Positions 21,304 to 30,225 of a stretch of DNA of 64,000 bases are shown here, one piece after another (positions within the stretch are counted from its first letter, which is position 1; every line of letters begins with the position of its first letter). Below the pieces are notes generated by a model. The model had not been told where the DNA came from, did not search any database, and saw only the letters and a program-made list of their open reading frames with translations. The stretch is taken from assembly GCF_014844095.1 (NCBI RefSeq), contig NZ_CP062163.1, positions 124,001-188,000 on the forward strand, written 5' to 3'. A program made the position numbers and the translations under genes. This stretch comes from Brevibacillus sp. JNUCC-41. Lineage in GTDB: Bacteria; Bacillota; Bacilli; Bacillales; DSM-1321.

Positions 21304-22867
21304 ATAGTCGTCTCCCTTTCACTCGGTTTTTTACATCCTTGCAAGCAAGGATAACCGAATTCTCAAGCCATTTTGCGTCATCTTCGTCAGGATAGTCACT
21401 GCGGAAATGGCCGCCCCTGCTTTCCGTTCTGGTCAATGCGGATTCGGCAATCAGCCAAGCCACGATGATGGCGTTGATTTTCGTTATTTCTTGTATCGAT
21501 AATGCCGTTACTTCCATATGCAGCAATTTTTCGATAGGAAATGTCTCAAGATAATCCTTCAGTCGAGTTAAACCCGTTTCATTTCGAACGATTCCCGCTT
21601 CGTTCATTAATTTTTCCCGCAATGTCGTAAGATCAGGTAGAAAGGGAATTTGACTGGAACTCTTGGACTGCTCTTTTTCTTCCGGTATCGACCTTGCCGG
21701 GACTTTAGCAAGGAAACGGCCAAGCGCATTTCCAAAAACCAATCCTTCGAGAAGGGAGTTGCTTGCCAATCGGTTTGCACCATGTACACCAGTGCATGCC
21801 ACTTCACCAACTGCATACAAAGAGGGCACTGAGGTTTGCCCCGCTTCATCCACTTCAATCCCTCCCATTAGAAAATGGTTTCCTGGTGCAACCGGGATTT
21901 TCCCCAAATGAAGGTCCAGCCCGCTTTTTTCACATAATGAGCTCACTGTCGGAAAACGATTTTTAAAATCCTTAATCATCGAAATATCCAAAAATATCTT
22001 TTCACCGCGCTGCAAATAAGAAAAAATCGTCTGTGCAACAATATGCCTTGGTGCTAGATCTTTCAAGCTATGGACATCCTCCATGATCGGCCTTCCCATT
22101 TCCGTCACTAATCTCGCTCCATCCCCGCGAACCGCTTCTGAAACGAGCCCTTTCGCTTTGCCATTCACAAAAAGCAAGGTCGGATGGAATTGTATGAATT
22201 CCATATCACGAACTTTTGCACCGGCCTTGAATGCAAGTGCGATTCCATCACCTGAAACCGTTTGTGAATTTGAAGTGAAATGGTATAGGGAACCACAGCC
22301 GCCTGTAGCCAAAACCGTCTGTTCCGCATGATAGGCAACAAGTTCCCCTGCCTTATCAAGTGTTTTGACGCCTATGCAAGTATCATCTTGCCCGATGATC
22401 AACTCCACTGCAGCAACATTCTCCATCACAGTAATCGATGATTTTTTCAAGCACCCTATAAGATGTTCCATCATGTACTTTCCTGTAGCATCCCCGTGAC
22501 TGTGGAGGATTCTTCGTTCACTGTGGGCGCCCTCCATGCCAAGCAATAGAGTTCCGTCATCATCATGGTCAAATCGCATACCCGAATCAATAAGTTCAGC
22601 TATAACAGAAGGTGCCTCTTCAACGAGCTTTTCCACTGCCTTCACCTTGTTATATCGCTGACCAGCTGCCAGCGTATCTTTTTTATGAAAGGATACTCGG
22701 TCACGATCAGATAATGCTGCGGCAATCCCGCCCTGGGCTAAATAAGAATTACCATGACGGATATTTGATTTTGTGATGAGTATCACATGCTTATGTTCAC
22801 TTGCTTCCAATGCCGTTTTCAAGGCAGCAATCCCACTGCCTATCACGATGATTTCCGCTTTTACCAT
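21284..22867 (-). CDS. nadB: L-aspartate oxidase NadB
   Basis: 527 residues. FAD enzyme oxidising aspartate to iminoaspartate for NadA. The N-terminal dinucleotide fold has IIVIGSGIAALKTALEA; the flavoprotein motif is NSYLAQGGIAAALS (near residue 41); the catalytic region is GLVSEAVRGDGARLV and APRHIVAQTIF. C-terminal helical domain contains ESRGGHFRSDYP. ATG at 22867 has GGAGG nine bases upstream. First gene of the nadB-nadC-nadA operon, divergent from the cysteine desulfurase gene across a 102-nt region with a NiaR-like site. Confidence 0.96.
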   Translation of the reverse strand: MVKAEIIVIGSGIAALKTALEASEHKHVILITKSNIRHGNSYLAQGGIAAALSDRDRVSFHKKDTLAAGQRYNKVKAVEKLVEEAPSVIAELIDSGMRFDHDDDGTLLLGMEGAHSERRILHSHGDATGKYMMEHLIGCLKKSSITVMENVAAVELIIGQDDTCIGVKTLDKAGELVAYHAEQTVLATGGCGSLYHFTSNSQTVSGDGIALAFKAGAKVRDMEFIQFHPTLLFVNGKAKGLVSEAVRGDGARLVTEMGRPIMEDVHSLKDLAPRHIVAQTIFSYLQRGEKIFLDISMIKDFKNRFPTVSSLCEKSGLDLHLGKIPVAPGNHFLMGGIEVDEAGQTSVPSLYAVGEVACTGVHGANRLASNSLLEGLVFGNALGRFLAKVPARSIPEEKEQSKSSSQIPFLPDLTTLREKLMNEAGIVRNETGLTRLKDYLETFPIEKLLHMEVTALSIQEITKINAIIVAWLIAESALTRTESRGGHFRSDYPDEDDAKWLENSVILACKDVKNRVKGRRLYEYIEA

Positions 22868-22884
22868 TCTTTCATTCCTCCTGT

Positions 22885-22910
22885 TTATTACAGGTGTCTT
22901 GACAACTATA
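22885..22910. promoter_or_regulatory. Candidate NiaR/NadR (YrxA) operator in the nadB/nifS divergent region
   Basis: TTACAGGTGTCTTGACAAC (22888-22906) contains the ACAGGTGTCTTGACA core that I recall as the Bacillus NiaR (YrxA) box. It lies just upstream of nadB and about 65 nt before the divergent desulfurase start. The regulator gene is at 24147. The repressor uses nicotinic acid as co-repressor in B. subtilis. Confidence 0.7.
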
Positions 22911-22969
22911 TTTACATATTATTAAACTATTATCAAGAGTTTTTTAGATTAAAGGATGGAAGTGATTTC

Positions 22970-24097
22970 TTGATTTATTTGGATTACGCTGCTACAACTC
23001 CGATTGATGAGGAGGCTCTCGACGTATTCAGCCAAGCAGCCCGGAAGTTTTTCGGGAATGCGAGCAGTTTGCATGATATTGGCTCTGAAGCGGCACGTTT
23101 ATTGGATATGTCACGGCAGCAACTCGCAGAAATGCTGAACATAAAAAAGGAAGGAATCATCTTTACGAGCGGCGGATCGGAAAGCAATATGCTTGCGATC
23201 GATACATTCATCGCTTCGAAACCCTCCTGGCAGAACCACTTGATTGTAAGCCGAACTGAACATGCATCTCTTGCCAATTTCGTGGAAAAACTTGAACAAG
23301 AAGGATTCGAGGTTACTTATTTACGGCATTTGGAAGATGGCCGGGTTGATATTGAACATCTGCAGGAATGTATGTCGGAGAAAACATGCTTGGTCATTGT
23401 CCAGCATGTGAATTCGGAAATCGGGGTCATTCAACCCATTGAGCAAATAAGTGAAATCGTTCGAAAACACCAGGCTTTTTTTCATGTGGATTGTGTCCAA
23501 TCATTTGCTAAAGTACCGCTTGGGAAGATAGCTGCCTCATGTGATGGACTATCCGTTTCCAGTCATAAAGTTTATGGTCCAAAAGGGATTGGGGCCGTCA
23601 TTTTCCCGGCCATCCATCAGTTGAAGCCTTCGGTACCGAATATCACTCATGAATATGGTTTCAGACCAGGAACAGTGGATGTCCCCGGAATTGCTTCCTT
23701 CGTAACCGCTGCCAAGAAATTGGGGGATATCATGGAAGATGAACGAAAACGGATTTCCACACTTAGGATGCAATTGATCCGACTGCTAACGGAAAGGAAA
23801 ATCAATTTTCAAATCATCGAAGCAAAAAACGAGCAATTGCCTCACATTCTGGGGCTGACCTTCGCTGGATTGCAAGGTCAGTACATCATGCTGGAATTAA
23901 ATCAGAAAGGATTCGCTGTTTCGACGGGAAGCGCCTGTCAAATCGGTAAACAGGATCCTTCAAAAACGATGATGGCCATTGGGAAAAGTGAAGATGAAGC
24001 CCATCAATTCGTCCGCCTTTCCTTTGGCAAAAACACGACGGCCGACGACATTCACAAGTTGGCGGACTGCATCGAAGGAATAGCTGCCATTCGATAA
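22970..24097 (+). CDS. nifS: Cysteine desulfurase, NifS/IscS type (NadA maturation)
   Basis: 375 residues. PLP-dependent desulfurase that releases sulfur from cysteine; B. subtilis NifS at this locus matures the NadA cluster. The start MIYLDYAATTPIDEEAL is typical. PLP lysine is in SVSSHKVYGPKGIG (near residue 200), the GGSESN cofactor motif near residue 70, and the sulfur-carrying cysteine in STGSACQIG (near residue 323). I start it at the TTG at 22970, preceded by GGATGGAAG; the frame stays open upstream but overlaps nadB. Confidence 0.92.
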   Translation: MIYLDYAATTPIDEEALDVFSQAARKFFGNASSLHDIGSEAARLLDMSRQQLAEMLNIKKEGIIFTSGGSESNMLAIDTFIASKPSWQNHLIVSRTEHASLANFVEKLEQEGFEVTYLRHLEDGRVDIEHLQECMSEKTCLVIVQHVNSEIGVIQPIEQISEIVRKHQAFFHVDCVQSFAKVPLGKIAASCDGLSVSSHKVYGPKGIGAVIFPAIHQLKPSVPNITHEYGFRPGTVDVPGIASFVTAAKKLGDIMEDERKRISTLRMQLIRLLTERKINFQIIEAKNEQLPHILGLTFAGLQGQYIMLELNQKGFAVSTGSACQIGKQDPSKTMMAIGKSEDEAHQFVRLSFGKNTTADDIHKLADCIEGIAAIR

Positions 24098-24146
24098 AGC
24101 CCTCCAATCTGTGTTAGAATGTTTGTAATTAAAGAGGTGAATGTTT

Positions 24147-24677
24147 ATGGAAAGAAAAAAATTACTCGGGGAAGAAAGACGGACGAAACTCTTACATTTA
24201 TTGCAAACAAGCTCAGAGCCTGTAACGGGCAGCGAGCTTTCGCAGATAACGAATGTAAGCCGGCAGGTTATCGTTGGTGACATAACCCTACTCAAAGCGC
24301 GGAATGAACCTATCATTGCCACAAGCCAAGGCTATCTGTACTTACAAACGGGGAGCACGCAAAAGCCGGAAAGGATCATTGCTTGCCAACACGATCCTTC
24401 CCGGACCCAAGAAGAGCTATATTTACTTGTGGATATCGGCATCACGGTGAAAGATGTCAAAATCGAGCACCCCGTATACGGCGACCTAACCGCTTCCATC
24501 ATGGTCAGCAGCCGGAAGGAAGTCCAGCAATTCCTTTCAAGGGTGACGGCAACGAACGCATCTTTTTTATCGGAACTGACGAGCGGCATTCATCTCCATA
24601 CACTGAGCGCAGCATCTGAAGAACTGCTCGACGAAGCGGAGTGTGCTTTAAGGGATGCTGGCATTTTAGTCGATTGA
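24147..24677 (+). CDS. nadR: Transcriptional repressor of NAD synthesis NadR/NiaR (YrxA)
   Basis: 176 residues. N-terminal winged helix (ERRTKLLHLLQTSSEPVTGSELSQI..VSRQVIVGDI) plus a C-terminal 3H domain with the conserved histidines in IEHPVYGDL, SGIHLHTL and the intervening region. It represses the nad genes when nicotinic acid is plentiful. GAGGTGA precedes the ATG at 24147 at a good distance; an ATG at 24141 is too close. Follows nifS by 49 nt and ends in a terminator, so nifS-nadR is a two-gene operon. Confidence 0.93.
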   Translation: MERKKLLGEERRTKLLHLLQTSSEPVTGSELSQITNVSRQVIVGDITLLKARNEPIIATSQGYLYLQTGSTQKPERIIACQHDPSRTQEELYLLVDIGITVKDVKIEHPVYGDLTASIMVSSRKEVQQFLSRVTATNASFLSELTSGIHLHTLSAASEELLDEAECALRDAGILVD

Positions 24678-24686
24678 AAGAAACGC

Positions 24687-24724
24687 AAAATCCTCAAAAG
24701 CCATATATTTTGAGGATTTTTTTA
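24687..24724 (+). terminator. Terminator after nadR
   Basis: Stem AAATCCTCAAAA with its complement around GCCATAT, followed by T7 on the plus strand. Confidence 0.9.
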
Positions 24725-24737
24725 TTGGCCATTATGC

Positions 24738-25017
24738 TCACCCATCAACGGAATTGCTTTCATTTGAGCTGCCTTCCCCGGAGTTTTCTTCCTCGTTACT
24801 ATTCAACTGCCAGATAAGACGAATGACGGTACCGACCGCCTGAACCCAGCATCCCGTCACTTGGATTAATTCAGCATCAGATGGCTTCTCTTCCAAATAA
24901 GGATATTGATATTTTTGTAGTCCCTGTTCCTTACCTTGGTCTTTTTCTAGAACACTATTTTTTCTGCAATTCCGCTTATCGCCTGCAACAAATTTTCCTT
25001 AGCATGGAAAGCCTGCT
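24738..25017 (-). pseudogene. Possible decayed small gene between nadR and pheA
   Basis: On the minus strand a protein-like frame (HAKENLLQAISGIAEKIVF) reaches a stop near 24943, and a second frame carries on (YLEEKPSDAELIQVTG.. CWVQAVGTVIRLIWQL) to a TGA at 24738-24740. Neither piece has a good start codon and ribosome site. One frameshift would join them into roughly 90 codons. I do not recognise the protein; it may be a relic or chance. This is the only protein-like content I see in the 490-nt gap. Confidence 0.35.
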
Positions 25018-25092
25018 CCGGTTAAACGAATTTTCGTATGCCTTTCCAAAGCGGTACCTCCGCCATACGCTTGAATAAAATCTTAACGAACA

Positions 25093-25124
25093 CAAAAAAT
25101 GCCCCGGAAAAACTCCCGGGGCAC
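25093..25124 (-). terminator. Terminator after pheA
   Basis: GCCCCGGGA-loop-CCGGGGC followed on the minus strand by T6. A second palindrome, AACCTCAGCTGAGGTT (near 25151), lies between it and the pheA stop. Confidence 0.85.
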
Positions 25125-25170
25125 CCTTCTTATTCAGTGTATAAACCTCAGCTGAGGTTATACCATTCAT

Positions 25171-26046
25171 TCATCGTTGCGGTATACCTGTTTGGACTTT
25201 AAAGCATGAATAGCTTCCCATGATCGAAACCGTACATCCTAATGCCTCGAGCTCAGAGATCGCTCCTGGGATGAGGACATCATCAAGGGACATTTCGATG
25301 TCGATGATGAAGAAGTAATTGCCCAATCCTGTTTTCATTGGTCTCGATTCAATCTTGGAAAGGTTAAGTTTCCTCCAGGAAAAAGCGGAAAGGACTTGGT
25401 GCAGCTGCCCTGAGTGGTCAGCAGGCAGCTGAATCATCAAGGTCGTTTTCTTGTCCCCTTCAACGGTCAAATGCCCTTCAAAGTCGACTTCACTGTTGGA
25501 TACGACGATAAACTTGGTGTGATTATGTTCGTAATCGTGAATATTTTGTTTTACAATCGTCAAACCGTACTCTTCCGCAGCCATATCATTTGCAATCGCA
25601 GCAATATTGATATCGGGATTCTCCATCACCATCTTCGCAGCGGCTGCAGTGGATGTGACATACTCATATGGAACACCCCTTAGCTCATTATGTAGAAATT
25701 TGCGGCATTGAGCAATGGCATGGGAATGCGAATAAACCATGTCAGGTTTGAAACCAGGATATGCATGATCCGGATGCACCATATAATGCTGTTGGATTGG
25801 AATCGTGACTTCGCCTTTCATCGGTAATGTGACTTCATGGACTAAGTAATCCATCGTTATATTTACCGAACCCTCCAAAGCATTCTCGATCGGCACGAGC
25901 GCGTGATTCACTTCCCCGTCCCGAACAGCATCAAGGCAGTCCGGAATCGTGTTCATCGGTATTTTTATATCATTAGGAAATAGTCGCGATACAGCTAAAT
26001 CCGTGAATGTTGCTTTTGGTCCAAGAAATGCAATTTTTGATGTCAT
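25171..26046 (-). CDS. pheA: Prephenate dehydratase
   Basis: 291 residues. Converts prephenate to phenylpyruvate for phenylalanine synthesis. The dehydratase domain begins KIAFLGPKATFTDLAVSRLF; the catalytic stretch is YVTSTAAAAKMV (near residue 120) and NHTKFIVVS follows. The C-terminal ACT domain carries the phenylalanine-binding ESRPMKTGLGNYFFIID. It is monofunctional, with no chorismate mutase domain. AAGGAG precedes the ATG at 26046. Downstream of pheB. Confidence 0.95.
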   Translation of the reverse strand: MTSKIAFLGPKATFTDLAVSRLFPNDIKIPMNTIPDCLDAVRDGEVNHALVPIENALEGSVNITMDYLVHEVTLPMKGEVTIPIQQHYMVHPDHAYPGFKPDMVYSHSHAIAQCRKFLHNELRGVPYEYVTSTAAAAKMVMENPDINIAAIANDMAAEEYGLTIVKQNIHDYEHNHTKFIVVSNSEVDFEGHLTVEGDKKTTLMIQLPADHSGQLHQVLSAFSWRKLNLSKIESRPMKTGLGNYFFIIDIEMSLDDVLIPGAISELEALGCTVSIMGSYSCFKVQTGIPQR

Positions 26047-26140
26047 ATTATAAACTCCTTCTCACGGAAAATCTACTGTTTATGTTATGCCATTTTCTGA
26101 TTTTTTACAATACTTAATCGTTAATTTCCTCTTTCAAAAG

Positions 26141-26177
26141 AAAACAGCCTGTACATCTGAAATGTACAGGCTGTTTT
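26141..26177 (-). terminator. Terminator after pheB
   Basis: Perfect 16-bp stem AAAACAGCCTGTACAT and complement, directly at the pheB stop. It implies that pheA, 94 nt downstream, is expressed partly from read-through or its own promoter. Confidence 0.88.
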
Positions 26178-26626
26178 CATGCGCCGTTACCAATGATTTC
26201 GACTTTTTCGACGAACTCCATTTTACGCAGTTTAGTGAGCAGATCATCAATATCCATCGTCATCCCGCCCGTATTAAGGGATAGGGTGACATTTGCACGT
26301 CCCTGCAAAGGAATCGTTTGGTGGATGGTCATGATGTTGCAACCGGATGAGGCGACGAGCCGTAAGAGCTCCGATAGAGTACCAGAACGATCTTCGAGAT
26401 AGAAGAACAGTGTAATCAGCTTTTCCTTAACAACTGTATGAAACGGAAAAACCGTGTCACGGTATTTGTAAAATGCACTCCTGCTTAGGTCCACCCGCTG
26501 TACCGCTTCCCAAACTGATTCTGCTTTTCCCCGTTCAATCATTTCTTTTGCATCCAGCGTTTTTTTCATCGCTTCGGGAAGGACATCCTCTCGAACGAGG
26601 AAAAATTTCTGATCGGCCTTATTCAA
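26177..26626 (-). CDS. pheB: ACT domain protein PheB
   Basis: About 149 residues. An N-terminal helical region with [21 protein letters not shown] and a C-terminal ACT domain ([23 protein letters not shown]). PheB-family proteins sit beside obg and pheA in Bacillus; a regulatory role in aromatic amino acid metabolism is usually assumed but not proven. TTG at 26626 preferred because GGAGG is ten bases upstream; GTG at 26635 is only one base from it. 40 nt downstream of obg. Confidence 0.88.
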   Translation of the reverse strand: MNKADQKFFLVREDVLPEAMKKTLDAKEMIERGKAESVWEAVQRVDLSRSAFYKYRDTVFPFHTVVKEKLITLFFYLEDRSGTLSELLRLVASSGCNIMTIHQTIPLQGRANVTLSLNTGGMTMDIDDLLTKLRKMEFVEKVEIIGNGA

Positions 26627-26666
26627 ACTCCGCACGCCTCCTTTTGCCTGCCATCATGGTTTACAA

Positions 26667-27956
26667 TCAATCCACAAATTCAAATTCATATTCAAGGATA
26701 CGCACGATATCGCCATTTGTCGCACCTCTTTGGCGAAGGCCTTCGTCGACTCCGAATGAACGAAGCTGTCTGGCGAAACGACGTACGGACTCTTCACGGG
26801 TAAAGTCAGTCATTTTGAATAGACGCTCGACCTTGAATCCTGATACGGCAAAGCTGCCATCGGATTCGCGTTCAATGTTAAATTCATCAGACTGTGATGT
26901 ATGTTTATAAAGAACCCGATGGATTCCAGTATTCTCTTCTTCATGATCAAGAGGGAACTCAGGAGTTTCTTCGATTTTATCCGCAATTGCATAAAGAAGC
27001 TCACGGATCCCTTCACGGGTCACGGCAGAAATCGGGAAGACAGGATAGTCCTCTTCCAGCTTTTCCTTGAAAGCCGCTAGATTATCTGCAGAGTCCGGCA
27101 TATCCATTTTACTTGCAACAATGATTTGCGGACGTTCAGTCAAGCGCAGGTTATACTCTTCCAACTCTTTATTGATTGTTTGGTAGTCTTCATACGGATC
27201 ACGGCCTTCAAGACCCGACATATCGATTACATGAACGATTACCCTCGTTCTTTCAATATGGCGCAGGAATTGATGTCCAAGACCCACTCCTTCTGAAGCA
27301 CCTTCAATCAGACCAGGTAAATCGGCCATGACAAAGCTACGGTGATCTTCCGTTTCCACCATTCCGAGGTTCGGTACGATTGTCGTGAAATGGTATTCGG
27401 CAATTTTAGGCCTTGCTGCGGATACGACGGAAAGCAAAGTGGATTTCCCTACACTCGGGAAACCAACCAAACCGACATCAGCCAACAGTTTCAATTCCAT
27501 GACGATATCGCGTTCCTGGCCCGGTTCGCCATTCTCAGCGATTTCAGGTGCAGGATTGGCAGGTGTGGCAAAGCGGGAATTTCCCCGGCCTCCGCGGCCA
27601 CCCTTGGCAATGATGGCGCGTTGTCCGTGCTCAACTAAATCAGCAATGACTTCCTTCGTTTTATCATCAATGACAACCGTGCCTGGTGGAACCTTGATGA
27701 CCATATCCTTTGCAGCCGCACCATGCATGTTCTTGGACATGCCATGTTCTCCGCGAGGTGCCTTAAAGTGACGTTGATAACGGAAATCCATTAATGTACG
27801 CAAGCCCTCTTCCACTTCAAAAACGACATTGGCCCCATTACCGCCATCTCCGCCAGCAGGTCCGCCTTTAGGTATGAATTTCTCGCGACGATAAGCAACT
27901 ATCCCGTTACCACCGTCTCCGCCTTTTACATAGACTTTCGTTTGATCGACAAACAT
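26667..27956 (-). CDS. obg: Essential GTPase ObgE/CgtA (Obg)
   Basis: 429 residues. Glycine-rich Obg fold at the N-terminus ([18 protein letters not shown]), a central G domain with P-loop [12 protein letters not shown] (near residue 165), switch FTTIVPNLG and [10 protein letters not shown], and a C-terminal OCT domain ending [11 protein letters not shown]. The NKxD guanine-specificity element reads SKMD, as in other Obg proteins. Binds the 50S subunit, and in B. subtilis is needed for phosphorelay and general stress signalling. It directly follows spo0B, a conserved pairing. Confidence 0.96.
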   Translation of the reverse strand: MFVDQTKVYVKGGDGGNGIVAYRREKFIPKGGPAGGDGGNGANVVFEVEEGLRTLMDFRYQRHFKAPRGEHGMSKNMHGAAAKDMVIKVPPGTVVIDDKTKEVIADLVEHGQRAIIAKGGRGGRGNSRFATPANPAPEIAENGEPGQERDIVMELKLLADVGLVGFPSVGKSTLLSVVSAARPKIAEYHFTTIVPNLGMVETEDHRSFVMADLPGLIEGASEGVGLGHQFLRHIERTRVIVHVIDMSGLEGRDPYEDYQTINKELEEYNLRLTERPQIIVASKMDMPDSADNLAAFKEKLEEDYPVFPISAVTREGIRELLYAIADKIEETPEFPLDHEEENTGIHRVLYKHTSQSDEFNIERESDGSFAVSGFKVERLFKMTDFTREESVRRFARQLRSFGVDEGLRQRGATNGDIVRILEYEFEFVD

Positions 27957-28100
27957 GCTATCACTTCCTTGTTTTCTGCAAGTCTTTTCTTGCTGTATAC
28001 TTCTCTAAAAGTTAATATCCATCTTAAAAAATATTTCATCCTCATTACATTCAAGAATTTCAATTGATTGCTCGGCCGTCAATGAACGTTCCAAAAACTC

Positions 28101-28128
28101 GATCACTGGGGATTGATCACTGGGGATT
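28101..28128. repeat. Perfect 14-bp tandem duplication inside spo0B
   Basis: GATCACTGGGGATT occurs twice without a gap and is followed by a partial third start, GATCA. Fourteen is not a multiple of three, so the extra unit shifts the spo0B frame. Confidence 0.97.
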
Positions 28129-28558
28129 GATCAATGAACCTGCCTTGCATATGAAATGAACAGTGCATATCGCTCACTTCTTTTTTACACATGGAAACAG
28201 CCAGTATATTTTCAAAAAACGGATCCAGATTCTTATCCAGAATATTAAAGAAATCGTTTGTCCAGCGATACATCAGCCCGTCCATCTCAGTTGAGCCTTC
28301 AAAAACATCAATGATTTCATATTCGCAATAAAAGGATCCATTATTCCAATTCGACGTCAACAACATCTCGGTGAATTTAGGTAAATTCAAACTGGAAAGG
28401 CGTGCTTCATTCTGGGTTTCAACAATGATTTCATCGATGATGCCTTTGACACGGTCGATTCTGTTCAACTCCAGATTCCCTTTGATGATTTGAATTTTAT
28501 TCAGCCAGTCATGCCTGGTTTGACGCAGAGTTTCAATAGTCGTCCAATTTTTATCCAT
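28103..28558 (-). CDS. spo0B: Sporulation phosphotransferase Spo0B, frameshifted near its 3' end
   Basis: Spo0B passes phosphate from Spo0F to Spo0A in the sporulation phosphorelay. The helical hairpin is intact, with the phosphorylated histidine in LRQTRHDWLNKIQIIKGNLE (residue 16 from the ATG at 28558, preceded by AAGGTG). As it stands the product is 151 residues and ends VINPQ because the 14-bp unit GATCACTGGGGATT is present twice in tandem (28101-28128). Removing one copy continues the frame through VIEFLERSLTAEQS to a TAG at 28005-28007, giving about 179 residues, close to the roughly 190 of B. subtilis. So the last 28 or so residues of the C-terminal alpha/beta domain are missing. Upstream of obg, as expected. 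Confidence 0.88.
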   Translation of the reverse strand: MDKNWTTIETLRQTRHDWLNKIQIIKGNLELNRIDRVKGIIDEIIVETQNEARLSSLNLPKFTEMLLTSNWNNGSFYCEYEIIDVFEGSTEMDGLMYRWTNDFFNILDKNLDPFFENILAVSMCKKEVSDMHCSFHMQGRFIDQSPVINPQ

Positions 28559-28690
28559 TATTAACACCTTCAATTATGATAAAGAAACTTTTTTCGGCTC
28601 TATCATGTTGAATACTTCCATTTGTACAGTATAACAAAAAAACAACAAACAGGAAATGAAGCTTGATTCACATGCCTTCACATGAAAGCC

Positions 28691-29066
28691 CCCGTCCAAA
28701 AAATACAGCCGCACACCCTGAGTTCTTTGGACGATGGTAGAGCCATTTGAACTAAAAAAGAGAATGGGCCTTATTTATGCACCAATTGGAGATATTATAG
28801 TTGAATTGGAGTGTCTATTTGGTTTAACCAAATCGGATGGATGAGTATTCTTGGATTTCCCCCTGAAAGTTTAAGAAAGCCCGCCTATTGGCGAGCCATT
28901 TGTAAGTCAGAGGTTGTTTTCCTTATACTAATGACTAAAGTCTCCTGCAAAATGCTGGTTCGTTCCTATAGTATAAATAAAGGGCCGGACCCCTTCATCA
29001 CTATATAACATACCATTATAAAAAATGACGCGGTATATAGTGTCTTGTAGAAGGAATCAGACCCTT
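28691..29066. other. Gene-free spo0B-rpmA interval with two hairpin-forming segments
   Basis: No coding frame is convincing in 28574-29095. GTCCAAA/TTTGGAC (28694-28732) can pair across 25 nt. 28982-29066 is an imperfect inverted repeat: CCCCTTCATCACTATATAACATACC on one side and GGTATATAGTGTCTTGTAGAAGG on the other. It could be a small non-autonomous element relic or an RNA fold downstream of rpmA. Confidence 0.45.
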
Positions 29067-29095
29067 TTGAGTCAGCCTCTGTTCAAAGATGCCAA

Positions 29096-29398
<303 letters not shown>

Positions 29399-29731
29399 CT
29401 ATTGGTTGAGGATAATTTTCATGTATTTACCATAATCACGTTCGATGGTTTGCAGCGATACGAGCATGCCGTTCAAAAGCAACTGAACCTTCCCTTCCGA
29501 TTCCGGCGAAAGATTCCCCGGAATGACGCAGCGAAGGTAGCCGCCTTCTCTCCCTTGCTCGATCTCAGGTTCAACGTCCGTTAAGGACATGATTGCATTG
29601 ACTGCCCCGAAGGAAACAGCCGATACACCTGCACAAACGATATCAGAACCTTTTTTAGCAAAATTAGCATGTCCGCTTAAGGTGAACGAAGCAATCCGTT
29701 CCTGCGGAGCATCAAATACAACTTTAATCAT
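29399..29731 (-). CDS. prp: Ribosomal-processing cysteine protease Prp
   Basis: 110 residues. Removes the N-terminal extension of bL27 (next gene). The catalytic pair is visible: histidine in LSGHANFAKKGSD (residue 21) and cysteine in DIVCAGVSAVSFG (near residue 33). Encoded between rplU and rpmA, as in B. subtilis (ysxB). Confidence 0.95.
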   Translation of the reverse strand: MIKVVFDAPQERIASFTLSGHANFAKKGSDIVCAGVSAVSFGAVNAIMSLTDVEPEIEQGREGGYLRCVIPGNLSPESEGKVQLLLNGMLVSLQTIERDYGKYMKIILNQ

Positions 29732-29744
29732 CTAGAATCAGCCC

Positions 29745-30053
29745 TTACGCGTTGATTGCTTCGATAACAACTTTAGTGTATGGTTGACGATGACCTTGTT
29801 TTTTACGATTGTTCTTCTTCGCTTTGTATTTGAAAACAGTGATTTTCTTTTGCTTACCTTGTTTTTCGACAGTACCTGTTACAGTAGCGCCTTCAACTAG
29901 TGGAGCACCGACTTTCACGTCTTCGCCACCTACGAATAAAACTTTGTCAAATGTAACAGTTTCGCCTGCTTCTGCGTTTAATTTTTCAATGTAAACCGCT
30001 TCGCCAGCTGCTACTTTAATTTGTTTACCGCCAGTTTCGATAATTGCGTACAT
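29745..30053 (-). CDS. rplU: 50S ribosomal protein bL21
   Basis: 102 residues. [14 protein letters not shown] start and C-terminal [22 protein letters not shown] are typical. Binds 23S rRNA. First gene of rplU-prp-rpmA, with GGAGGTG upstream of the ATG at 30053. Confidence 0.97.
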   Translation of the reverse strand: MYAIIETGGKQIKVAAGEAVYIEKLNAEAGETVTFDKVLFVGGEDVKVGAPLVEGATVTGTVEKQGKQKKITVFKYKAKKNNRKKQGHRQPYTKVVIEAINA

Positions 30054-30059
30054 ACTTGC

Positions 30060-30180
30060 ACCTCCTTAAATGTCTCAGACTCGCCAATCACAGGCGTTTT
30101 ACCAGATAGGCAAAAGCTTAAAACCTGTTGTTGAGCGGTTGTAGCACGGGTGCTACAAACATAACATTAAAATCCTAACA
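30060..30180 (-). promoter_or_regulatory. Candidate L21 leader (ribosomal protein autoregulatory RNA)
   Basis: The untranslated stretch before rplU has the stem GTAGCACCCGTGCTAC (30142-30157) and a second pairing region around GCCTGTGATTGGCGAG just before the ribosome site. Position and general form match the Rfam L21 leader of Firmicutes, but I have not folded or aligned it. Confidence 0.6.
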
Positions 30181-30225
30181 TGAAACAGGAAAGGCTGTCA
30201 ATATATTTATTAGAATTCCCGCTCT

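Noticed and set aside
22787..22969. N-terminal extension of the cysteine desulfurase
   Set aside because: It is antisense to the nadB 5' end; the family begins at M-I-Y-L-D-Y-A-A-T-T.
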